Made by a program: the position numbers and the translations under genes. From Rhodocyclaceae bacterium UBA6160 (GTDB lineage: Bacteria > Pseudomonadota > Gammaproteobacteria > Burkholderiales > Rhodocyclaceae): a stretch of DNA of 12,416 bases. Numbering within the stretch: position 1 is the first letter of the stretch; every line of letters starts with the position of its first letter. This document shows, one piece after another, positions 5,764 to 12,416 of this stretch. A model generated the notes under the pieces. That model did no database searches. It saw only the letters and a program-made list of their open reading frames with translations, and was not told the origin of the DNA. The stretch lies in contig DIUK01000030.1 of assembly GCA_002422995.1 (NCBI GenBank), positions 1 through 12,416 on the forward strand. The letters are read 5' to 3'.

Positions 5764-8715
5764 ATGAATTCACTACCTGATCAAATACTCAATAACAGCG
5801 CTTTTTTCAGACGAATTTATAACGAAGCACGTGATCCTATTCTGCTGGTTGACGTAGAGACCTGGCAATTAATCGACGGAAATCAGGCATGTCAAGAACT
5901 ACTTGGCATTTCTGAGAAGACAAAGTTTCAAACGCTTACGCTACTGGATATCACGCCGGCCGAGCAGCCAAACGGCCGTACATCAGCGGCTTTGCTCACG
6001 GACATTGAAACTCAGGCAAAGGCAGCAGGCTATCTGCGCTTTGAGTGTATTCACCAACGCCTTGATGGGATGACTTTTGAAGTTGAGGTCACAGCTACCT
6101 TCATCACTATCAATGACCAACAAATAGCCCACATGCATTGGCGCAATATTGAAGAGAAAAAACAAATACAGAAACAACTCATAGCCGATACCGATTCATT
6201 TCGTCGGGTTTTTGAAGATGCATCCTCCCCTATTCTTCTAATCTCGCTTCACGGCCAAATTCTTGAGGTAAATCAAGCAGCGGTAGCTATTTTTCGTTAT
6301 CCCGACAAAGGCTCCATGGTTGGCAAAACCCCCTTGGAAATGGCCTTGCCAATCCAGCCAAACGGCCAAAATTCCGTTGAAATGGGGCATGAGCTGATTA
6401 AGCTTGTACTTCAACAGGGCACACAACATTTTGAATGGCAAATGCAATGCTGTGATGGCACGGTTATCTCAACAGAAATCACACTGACACTAATAAATAA
6501 CTATGACGTACATAACAATCAGATAATCCACGCACATATCCGCGATCTGACAGAACAGAAGCGTCTCGCAGCAGACTTGCTGGCTGAAAAAGAGCGTGCA
6601 GAAATCACCTTAGCCTCAATTGGTGACGCAGTAATTACCACAGATTCTGCCGGACACATTACTTTCATAAATAATGTTGCCAGCCAATTAACTGGCTGGA
6701 CCCTCGAAAAAGCATTCGGCCAACCAGTTACTGAGGTTTTTCACATCATCAATGAGACAACCCGTAACAAGGTTCCCAGCCCTGTTGATGAGGTTTTGTC
6801 TCATGGCAAAAAAGTCAACCTAGCCAATCACACGGTGCTGATTGCAAAAGACGGTGCGGAGTACCCCATTGAGGATTCCGCAGCACCTATCATTCTGCCT
6901 GATGGTTCTCTACTTGGCTGCGTTTTGGTATTTCACGATGTATCTGAAAAGCATGAGTTAATGAAAAATATGCGTTGGCAAGCCGGGCACGATACGCTCA
7001 CCGGCTTACCCAATCGCGCACTGCTAGCCGACCGATTTGCGCGTGCAATTGCTACGGCACAGCGACAGAAAAAATTATTGGCTGTATGCATGGTGGATAT
7101 TGATGGATTCAAGCCAATCAACGATCAATATGGGCACGCAACTGGCGATAAGCTGCTGATCGAAATTGCCCATCGGCTCAACCAATCCGTGCGTGGAGAA
7201 GATACCGTTGCCCGTTTGGGTGGAGATGAGTTTGTCCTGTTGCTAAGTGACTTTACCGAGACGCCACAGATTGAAGTTGCGATCACTCGCATCATGACGA
7301 CACTTTCTGCACCTTACCTGATTGAAGGAAAACCACTGACGCTATCTGGCAGTATTGGCGTAGCCATTTACCCGCTGGATGATGTCGATGCAGATACCTT
7401 GCAACGGCACGCTGACCAGGCAATGTACATGGCCAAGCAAGCAGGCCGGAATCGGGTGCAGTGGTTTGATGCCGAGCACGATAGAGAAACGCAAACATCA
7501 CATCGCACCCTGGCCCGGATTCATGAAGCGCTCCTGAAAAATGAGCTATGCCTGTACTATCAACCTAAAGTGAATATGCGCAGTGGCAAAATTGTTGGCA
7601 TGGAAGCCTTGCTACGCTGGCAACACCCTGAGCAGGGCCTTGTCCCTCCGATGGAGTTTTTACCACTTGCCGAGCAGCACGACCTGATTATTGATATCGG
7701 TGAGTGGGTAATCGAGCAAGCCTTAAAACAAAATATCATATGGTCAGCGGCAGGAAAAAATTGGCCTATCAGCGTAAACATTGCCGCCCGTCACCTTCAA
7801 TTACCAGACTTTTTTGACCGCTTAAAAACACTGCTGGCTCGCTATCCAGAATCATCACCGCAACATCTTGAAATCGAGATTCTCGAATCTATTGCCGTAA
7901 TTGACATCCAGCATGTACAACAATTGATTCAATCCTGCCAGACTCTGGGCATCCAATTTTCATTGGATGACTTTGGAACAGGTTATTCTTCACTGAGTTA
8001 CCTCAAGCGCCTGCCAGCAAATACGCTCAAAATTGACCAGACTTTTGTACGTGACATGCTGGATGATAATGACGACTTAGCTGTGATAGAAGCTGTTATC
8101 AATCTAGCCTCGACATTTAATCGGCATGTTATCGCCGAGGGCGTAGAAACGGCAGAACACGGCGTGATGCTGATGCGCTTAGGCTGCGATATTGGTCAGG
8201 GCTATGGCATTGCTCGTCCTATGCCTGCCGCTCACGTACTGGACTGGGCAGCGCAATTCAAACCTGATCCGAAGTGGCGTCAATGGGCTGGAGAGAAAAA
8301 ATGGGATACCCGTGACTTTCCACTACTGATGGCCGAGCAAGACCATCTTGCCTGGATCAAGCAGATACTTGACGTCGTAGCGCACAAAACCACTTTAACC
8401 CTACCCCGCGAACAGCTCACCGATCATCATCTATGTCGTTTTGGCCAGTGGTATTACAGCCATGGTAAAGCACGCTATGGACACTTGGCCGAATTTACCT
8501 CGCTTGAAGCTATCCATGCAGAAGTACACCAAACTGGCACACAAATCATTCAGCTCCTTAGCACCAATCAACAAGCAGAAGCTCAAGCGCTGTGCCATAC
8601 ATTACTTATGCTAAAAACCAAAATTGTGAATGGCCTGTCTGCATTGCAGCGCGCCGCGCTGCCGGGAAGGGAAACTGACCTCCCTATCTCGCATGACCCA
8701 ATCACGGTTGTATGA
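5764..8715 (+). CDS. PAS-PAS-PAS-GGDEF-EAL protein with C-terminal CZB-like zinc domain
   Basis: A 983-residue cytoplasmic c-di-GMP synthesis/degradation enzyme; I see no membrane segment. PAS domains lie at about 14-130, 145-262 and 278-395. The GGDEF domain is about 405-568, with DIDGFKPIND and intact RLGGDEF (GGDEF 486-490); RGED at 477-480 is a product-inhibition (RxxD) site at the usual five-residue spacing. The EAL domain is about 582-830: EALLRW from E614, N672, LEIEILES near 702-709, DDFGTG 735-740, K756, E792 in AEGVE and Q812, so the catalytic set looks complete. The tail (about 855-960) has H861, C891 in CRFGQWYY, and H918/H922 in HAEVH, the His-Cys-HxxxH pattern of CZB zinc-binding domains. 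Net activity cannot be predicted. AGGA at 5749-5752 precedes the ATG by 11 bases. It stands alone, with no partner gene nearby. Confidence 0.93.
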   Translation: MNSLPDQILNNSAFFRRIYNEARDPILLVDVETWQLIDGNQACQELLGISEKTKFQTLTLLDITPAEQPNGRTSAALLTDIETQAKAAGYLRFECIHQRLDGMTFEVEVTATFITINDQQIAHMHWRNIEEKKQIQKQLIADTDSFRRVFEDASSPILLISLHGQILEVNQAAVAIFRYPDKGSMVGKTPLEMALPIQPNGQNSVEMGHELIKLVLQQGTQHFEWQMQCCDGTVISTEITLTLINNYDVHNNQIIHAHIRDLTEQKRLAADLLAEKERAEITLASIGDAVITTDSAGHITFINNVASQLTGWTLEKAFGQPVTEVFHIINETTRNKVPSPVDEVLSHGKKVNLANHTVLIAKDGAEYPIEDSAAPIILPDGSLLGCVLVFHDVSEKHELMKNMRWQAGHDTLTGLPNRALLADRFARAIATAQRQKKLLAVCMVDIDGFKPINDQYGHATGDKLLIEIAHRLNQSVRGEDTVARLGGDEFVLLLSDFTETPQIEVAITRIMTTLSAPYLIEGKPLTLSGSIGVAIYPLDDVDADTLQRHADQAMYMAKQAGRNRVQWFDAEHDRETQTSHRTLARIHEALLKNELCLYYQPKVNMRSGKIVGMEALLRWQHPEQGLVPPMEFLPLAEQHDLIIDIGEWVIEQALKQNIIWSAAGKNWPISVNIAARHLQLPDFFDRLKTLLARYPESSPQHLEIEILESIAVIDIQHVQQLIQSCQTLGIQFSLDDFGTGYSSLSYLKRLPANTLKIDQTFVRDMLDDNDDLAVIEAVINLASTFNRHVIAEGVETAEHGVMLMRLGCDIGQGYGIARPMPAAHVLDWAAQFKPDPKWRQWAGEKKWDTRDFPLLMAEQDHLAWIKQILDVVAHKTTLTLPREQLTDHHLCRFGQWYYSHGKARYGHLAEFTSLEAIHAEVHQTGTQIIQLLSTNQQAEAQALCHTLLMLKTKIVNGLSALQRAALPGRETDLPISHDPITVV

Positions 8716-8845
8716 AAAATAGGGGATCAGCACTTTCGCGCGGCCAGTCATGCCCTCATGATTTACTTAATTTTTGGCGCACATTCACACATAAAATCAT
8801 CGTATTCCATGTGTCGTGTGGCCTTGTTTATTTTGGAGTGGCTAT

Positions 8846-9154
8846 ATGAGTCATTTTCAGCGTCATATCTTTTTTTGCACCAACCAACGCGCAGCCGGTG
8901 AATCCTGCTGCAACGCACTAGGTGCATCGGAGTTGCGTAGTTATGCCAAAGATCGCGTCAAAGCCTTGCAAGACAAACTGCCAGGTACAACGCGTATCAA
9001 TACCGCCGGTTGTCTTGATCGCTGCGAGCTGGGTCCTGTCATGGTGGTCTATCCTGAAGCGGTCTGGTACACCTATATAGACAAAGAAGATATTGACGAG
9101 ATTATCGATCAACATCTTATCCAAGGCCAGATTGTCGAACGCTTGAAAGTTTGA
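8846..9154 (+). CDS. Thioredoxin-like [2Fe-2S] ferredoxin
   Basis: A 102-residue electron-transfer protein of the thioredoxin-fold ferredoxin group (related to NuoE and the Aquifex-type ferredoxin). It starts MSHFQRHIFFCTNQRAAGES, followed by CC. Cluster ligands are expected at Cys11, Cys21 or Cys22, Cys56 and Cys60; the second half has the typical AGCLDRCELGPVMVVYPE and a WYTYIDKED segment. The ATG at 8846 is chosen because GGAG at 8835-8838 lies seven bases before it and the family starts just before the first Cys; an upstream in-frame GTG at 8816 would add ten unrelated residues. The TGA is two bases before the hydrolase ATG, so the two are probably cotranscribed. The redox partner is not known. 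Confidence 0.92.
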   Translation: MSHFQRHIFFCTNQRAAGESCCNALGASELRSYAKDRVKALQDKLPGTTRINTAGCLDRCELGPVMVVYPEAVWYTYIDKEDIDEIIDQHLIQGQIVERLKV

Positions 9155-9156
9155 CC

Positions 9157-9810
9157 ATGGTACAGCCAGTGAAAAAAATCCATCTTATCGATGGCCCTAA
9201 CGGGAAAATTGAACTCGCTGTTGACCTGCCTGCCGAGGAGGCACCCAAAGGCATCGCCCTCATTGGTCACCCACACCCGCTCTTTGGTGGCACAGCCGAC
9301 AACAAAGTCGTCACCACGTTGTCGCGATCATTTCGTCAATACAACTGCGTAGTGCTACGCCCTAGTTTTCGTGGCGTTGGTGGCTCAGAAGGGGTGCATG
9401 ATCATGGCGACAAGGAAACCACCGATTTACTCGCCGTGCTTGCCTGGGCAAAACAGCAATGGGGCGACTTGCCTGTGACATTGGCCGGATTTTCATTCGG
9501 CGCATTTGTCATCACCCGTGTAGCCAAGGTACTAGCCAATGAGCAAGATCCTGCACGCTGGCTGGTGCTGGTTGGAACTGCAGCAGGCTTTATCGAAGGC
9601 GCACGCAGTTACTCAACTGAAGCCGTGCCCGCAGGCACACTGGTTATCCACGGCGCACAAGACACTACTGTACCCTTGCCCAATGTGCTTGCCTGGGCTG
9701 AGCCCCTTGATTTGCCGGTCGTCGTCATTCCTGGCGCGGATCATTTTTTTCACCGTCGACTACACATCCTGCAAGACATCATCCGCCGCGCCTGGCCACC
9801 ATCTGAGTGA
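9157..9810 (+). CDS. Alpha/beta hydrolase, COG2945 type
   Basis: A 217-residue soluble alpha/beta hydrolase of the short COG2945 type, whose natural substrate is unknown. The oxyanion region HPHPLFGG is at 38-45, RPSFRGVGGSEG at 68-79, the nucleophile elbow GFSFG at 111-115 with Ser113, the acid probably Asp169 in HGAQDTTVP, and the base His196 in GADHFFHRRL. The triad therefore looks complete. There is no signal peptide, so it acts in the cytoplasm. ATG 9157 is preferred over the in-frame TTG at 9151, which overlaps the ferredoxin stop; no strong ribosome-binding site precedes either, which suggests coupling to the ferredoxin gene. Its TGA overlaps the GTG start of the ABC ATPase (GTGA). Ferredoxin, hydrolase and ATPase thus form one tight unit. 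Confidence 0.9.
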   Translation: MVQPVKKIHLIDGPNGKIELAVDLPAEEAPKGIALIGHPHPLFGGTADNKVVTTLSRSFRQYNCVVLRPSFRGVGGSEGVHDHGDKETTDLLAVLAWAKQQWGDLPVTLAGFSFGAFVITRVAKVLANEQDPARWLVLVGTAAGFIEGARSYSTEAVPAGTLVIHGAQDTTVPLPNVLAWAEPLDLPVVVIPGADHFFHRRLHILQDIIRRAWPPSE

Positions 9811-10733
9811 ACACCACAGTCACTTCGCCTTTACATGTGCACCAACTGCATAAATTCTATGCAGACAAAACGGTTGTCAATGGCTTGAGTTTCACGCTCC
9901 AACCTGGCGAGTGTTATGGCCTTTTAGGGCCAAACGGCGCAGGAAAAACAACCACCTTACGCTGCTGCCTGGGAATGACCACGCCTGACGCAGGCGAAAT
10001 TTATTTGCATGGCTTGTCTGTGCCAGAGCACGCACGCGCAGCACGCATGCGCGTTGGCGTCGTACCTCAATTTGACAACCTCGATCCAGACTTTACCGCC
10101 GCTGAAAATTTGCTCGTCTATGGCCGCTACTTTGGATTAAAAGATGCCGAGCTGCACCCAAAAATTCCTTTGTTACTGGATTTTGCTGGCTTGGCCGGCA
10201 AGGAGAATGCACCGATTCGTACGCTCTCAGGTGGCATGAAACGTCGCTTGACGCTCGCTCGCGCCTTGATTCAAGATCCGGACCTGCTGGTTTTGGATGA
10301 ACCCACCACAGGACTTGACCCGCAAGCTCGACATTTGATCTGGCAGCGATTAAAGCAACTGCTTGCACAAGGTAAAACAATTTTGCTCACCACACATTTC
10401 ATGGATGAAGCCGAGCGTCTGTGCGACCGACTGGCCATTATTGATCATGGCCGGTTAATCACCGAGGGCGCGCCACAAGCCTTGATTCGCGAACACATTG
10501 CCTCACAAGTGGTAGAGGTGTACGGCGAGGATGCAGCCGGCTGGGCAGTTGCACACGCCCCAGACTTTTCTTCTCGCGTCGAAGTCAGCGGTGAAACTGC
10601 TTTTTGCTACGTGACTGATCCCACCGCATTGCTAGCACACTTAGCCACACAGCCCGCTCTACGCACACTCCACCGGCCTGCCAGCCTGGAAGATGTTTTT
10701 CTGAAACTCACCGGCCGCGATTTGCGCGATTAG
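9807..10733 (+). CDS. ABC transporter ATP-binding protein, NodI/CcmA type
   Basis: A 308-residue ATPase of the ABC-2 exporter class, closest in appearance to NodI/DrrA-type proteins that export lipids, polysaccharides or drugs; the substrate cannot be told. Motifs: Walker A GPNGAGKTT at 41-49, Q-loop Gln88 in VVPQFDNLDPD, signature LSGGMKRRLTLARAL from 140, Walker B LLVLDEPTTGLD from 160, and H-loop His197 in TTHFMDEAERLCD. Residues about 230-308 are the small C-terminal domain, ending PASLEDVFLKLTGRDLRD. The start is GTG at 9807, overlapping the hydrolase stop by four bases. The partner permease, normally the next gene, is missing, so the ATPase is either an orphan, works with a permease encoded elsewhere, or is a remnant. 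Confidence 0.92.
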   Translation: MNTTVTSPLHVHQLHKFYADKTVVNGLSFTLQPGECYGLLGPNGAGKTTTLRCCLGMTTPDAGEIYLHGLSVPEHARAARMRVGVVPQFDNLDPDFTAAENLLVYGRYFGLKDAELHPKIPLLLDFAGLAGKENAPIRTLSGGMKRRLTLARALIQDPDLLVLDEPTTGLDPQARHLIWQRLKQLLAQGKTILLTTHFMDEAERLCDRLAIIDHGRLITEGAPQALIREHIASQVVEVYGEDAAGWAVAHAPDFSSRVEVSGETAFCYVTDPTALLAHLATQPALRTLHRPASLEDVFLKLTGRDLRD

Positions 10734-10987
10734 CATGCCGCTTTGCAGTTTTTGCCATTTGCAACAGCAAAGTCCTATGAATACTCCCATGAATCGCTTA
10801 ATTTCTACTTCAGCTTGACTCCCGCTAGGTTCCTGATTTCTGCCGTCTCACTATTCACCATGGCGAGGAGAACGTTTTTTACCCTCCCGCCTTGTAGCTC
10901 TCCACAGCGAAGCAGGCAGGACGCTTGCGTACTCCTTCTTGCGATGCAGGTGTCTCACCGGTAGTCTCAACAGCGCCAACTTTTGGC
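10734..10987. other. Intergenic spacer without a credible gene, possible decayed or repeat DNA
   Basis: These 254 bases lie where the ABC-2 permease would be expected. No frame shows a transporter-like hydrophobic protein. A short open frame at 10777-10818 (MNTPMNRLISTSA then stop) could be the stump of a gene start, but this is weak. Small hairpins are present: CTTTGC 10741-10746 with GCAAAG 10767-10772, and GCCAA 10975-10979 with TTGGC 10983-10987. The stretch from about 10816 to 10962 has a composition unlike its neighbours and looks like an extragenic repeat, but no second copy is in the window. Confidence 0.4.
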
Positions 10988-11404
10988 CTAAAACCACAAA
11001 CCAGCACCCGCAATCACCACGCCATAACGAGTCGCCTTGCCCACGGCCATCCACATAGCGCTCGCTAACCAAGGCAGGCGCAGCCAGCCTGCCGCCGCAC
11101 ACAAGGCATCGCCAATGACTGGTGCCCAGGCCAACAACAACACCGGCGCACCCCAATGTTGCGCTAATGTCAGACGCCGCTGATCCTTGGGTTGCGGCAA
11201 AACGCGCGCCATCCAGTAAGTCACCATTCCGCCTAAGGTATTGCCTAGCGTTGCAAGTAAAAATGCTTCCCCCGTTTGCGTTGGATAGGCTTTAATCATC
11301 GCCAGCAAGGCCAGCTCCGAGCCGCCAGGCAAAATGGTGGCAGACAAAAATGAGGCAATAAAAAGACCGGCCAACCCGGTATCAGAAGTGAATGAAAAAT
11401 CCAT
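10988..11404 (-). CDS. yqaA: YqaA-family inner membrane protein
   Basis: A 138-residue membrane protein of the YqaA family (COG1238), distantly related to the DedA/VTT group; its function is not established. Family hallmarks seen are SFLSATILPGGSELALLAMI at about 18-37, LGNTLGGMVTYWMARVLPQ at about 53-71, LLAWAPVIGDALCAAAGWLR at about 90-109, and VGKATRYGVVIAGAG near the end. These give about four hydrophobic segments. Length is close to the E. coli protein. The start codon reads ATG on the minus strand at 11404-11402, with AAAGGG some dozen bases upstream. It is divergent from ilvA, with only 54 bases between the starts, so the two promoters must be packed together or overlap. Confidence 0.88.
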   Translation of the reverse strand: MDFSFTSDTGLAGLFIASFLSATILPGGSELALLAMIKAYPTQTGEAFLLATLGNTLGGMVTYWMARVLPQPKDQRRLTLAQHWGAPVLLLAWAPVIGDALCAAAGWLRLPWLASAMWMAVGKATRYGVVIAGAGLWF

Positions 11405-11458
11405 GCCGCATGTTACCCTTTACGTTTGCTTGATCGAACGCCCGGAACTCTCTTGACT

Positions 11459-12416
11459 ATGGATTACCTGAAAAAAATTCTCAATGCCCGCGTCTATGAC
11501 GTAGCCATAGAAACCCCGCTGGAATTAGCAACCAATTTATCTGCGCGCACCAATAATCAGATTCTGCTAAAGCGCGAAGACATGCAGCCTGTGTTCAGCT
11601 TCAAGCTGCGCGGCGCATATAACAAAATGGCTCACTTAACGCCCTCCCAAAGAAAGCATGGCGTAATTTGCGCGTCCGCTGGCAATCATGCGCAGGGCGT
11701 CGCATTGTCGGCGAAAAGGCTGGGTATTCGCGCCGTGGTTGTGATGCCAACCACCACGCCGCAAATCAAAATTGAAGCGGTAAAAAACCGAGGGAGCGAA
11801 GTTGTCCTGGCGGGTGACTCCTACGACGCGGCTTACGCGCATGCGCTCACGCTGGAAAAAAAGCACAAACTCACCTTTGTGCATCCATTTGATGATCCCG
11901 ATGTCATTGCCGGACAAGGCACCATCGGCATGGAAATTCTGCGCCAGCATCCGGATACTATTGACGCCGTGTTTTGCTGTGTGGGCGGCGGCGGCTTGAT
12001 TGCCGGGATTGCTGCGTATATCAAACAGCTGCGTCCCGAGATCAAAATCATTGGCGTAGAAGCGATCGATGCAGATGCAATGACGCAATCCCTTGCCGCG
12101 AAAAAACGCGTGCGCCTGGAAACGGTTGGCTTGTTCGCCGATGGCGCGGCCGTCAAATATGTGGGCGAAGAAACCTTTCGTTTGTGCCAGCAATATGTCG
12201 ATGAAATGATCCTTGTTGACACCGACGCCATCTGCGCGGCGATCAAGGATGTGTTTGAAGATACCCGCGCCATCCTCGAGCCCGCGGGCGCGCTGGCGAT
12301 TGCCGGTGCCAAGGCCTGGGCGGCCCGCAAAAAATCGCGCGGCGCGACCTTTGTCGCCGTCGCCTGCGGCGCCAATATGAACTTTGACCGGCTGCGCTTT
12401 GTCGCAGAAGAAGCGG
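11459..12416 (+). CDS. ilvA: Biosynthetic threonine deaminase, N-terminal part (runs off window)
   Basis: IlvA is the PLP enzyme that converts threonine to 2-oxobutanoate and ammonia, the first step to isoleucine. The frame is open from ATG 11459 through the last base, 319 codons, with no stop. It shows YLKKILNARVYDVAIETPLE at the start, FSFKLRGAYN with the PLP lysine Lys49, SAGNHAQGVALSAKRLG at 73-89, the phosphate-binding GGGGLIAGIAAYIK at 176-189, VGLFADGAAVK at 223-233, ILEPAGALA at 272-280 and ACGANMNFDRL at 302-312. The C-terminal ACT-like isoleucine-binding domains, if present, lie beyond the window, so the long allosteric form is likely but not shown. A TTG two codons upstream (11453) is an alternative start. 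The 54-base leader has no room for a classical leader-peptide attenuator. Confidence 0.95.
   Translation, partial: MDYLKKILNARVYDVAIETPLELATNLSARTNNQILLKREDMQPVFSFKLRGAYNKMAHLTPSQRKHGVICASAGNHAQGVALSAKRLGIRAVVVMPTTTPQIKIEAVKNRGSEVVLAGDSYDAAYAHALTLEKKHKLTFVHPFDDPDVIAGQGTIGMEILRQHPDTIDAVFCCVGGGGLIAGIAAYIKQLRPEIKIIGVEAIDADAMTQSLAAKKRVRLETVGLFADGAAVKYVGEETFRLCQQYVDEMILVDTDAICAAIKDVFEDTRAILEPAGALAIAGAKAWAARKKSRGATFVAVACGANMNFDRLRFVAEEA

Noticed and set aside
8716..8845. Promoter for the ferredoxin gene
   Set aside because: TTGGCG (8774-8779) and TAAAAT (8792-8797) are only 12 bases apart, too close for a normal promoter; no better pair was found.
10743..10964. 73-codon plus-strand frame after the ATPase, considered as a permease remnant
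   Set aside because: TTG start, no ribosome-binding site, no run of membrane helices, and no ABC-2 permease motif.
10851..11156. 101-codon minus-strand frame overlapping the 3' end of yqaA
   Set aside because: It overlaps a clear YqaA gene in another frame and its remainder lies in the repeat-like spacer; the product is Arg/Gly-rich and unrecognisable.
11636..12193. 185-codon minus-strand frame within ilvA
   Set aside because: It is antisense to a well-conserved PLP enzyme frame that is continuous over the same bases; there is no sign of a real protein.
1..12416. Mobile element, CRISPR array, tRNA or defence system
   Set aside because: No transposase or integrase motif, no regularly spaced repeats, no cloverleaf and no defence-type gene was seen; almost all coding space is taken by recognisable chromosomal genes.

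Overview
The window comes from a betaproteobacterial-type chromosome with base composition near 50% G+C. The basis is gene order and protein character: recA-recX, then lptB-rpoN-hpf-ptsN-hprK, the set typically found near rpoN in Betaproteobacteria, plus a YqaA protein and a biosynthetic threonine deaminase. The order and genus cannot be fixed from this sequence. I saw no tRNA, rRNA, CRISPR array, transposase or phage gene.

Layout. Bases 2-5063 are a dense block, all on the plus strand: the 3' end of recA, recX, lptB, rpoN, hpf, ptsN and hprK. Most junctions overlap by 1-4 bases or are a few bases apart. The exception is hpf-ptsN, a 113-base gap holding a long imperfect hairpin. This block joins recombination control (RecA/RecX), LPS export (LptB), sigma-54, ribosome hibernation (HPF) and nitrogen-PTS signalling (EIIA-Ntr, HPr kinase). 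psiF follows, with its own ribosome-binding site, a candidate promoter and a clear intrinsic terminator.

Bases 5505-8715 hold a regulatory gap with two palindromes and a flagellar-type promoter candidate, then a 983-residue cyclic-di-GMP enzyme. Its order is three PAS domains, GGDEF, EAL and a C-terminal CZB-like zinc-binding domain. This is the most interesting protein here. The catalytic motifs of both c-di-GMP domains look intact and the GGDEF domain keeps an RxxD inhibitory site.

Bases 8846-10733 hold a compact trio: a thioredoxin-like 2Fe-2S ferredoxin, a COG2945-type alpha/beta hydrolase and a NodI/CcmA-type ABC ATPase. No ABC-2 permease follows the ATPase. The 254 bases downstream contain no credible gene and look like a decayed or repeat-derived spacer. 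The window ends with yqaA (minus strand) divergent from ilvA, which stays open to the window edge.

Most of the window is recognisable housekeeping and signalling content, and I found no convincing new multi-gene system. Points worth following up are the CZB-tailed GGDEF-EAL protein and its promoter region, the hpf-ptsN hairpin, the recX-lptB junction without lptC/lptA, and the ATPase without a permease.
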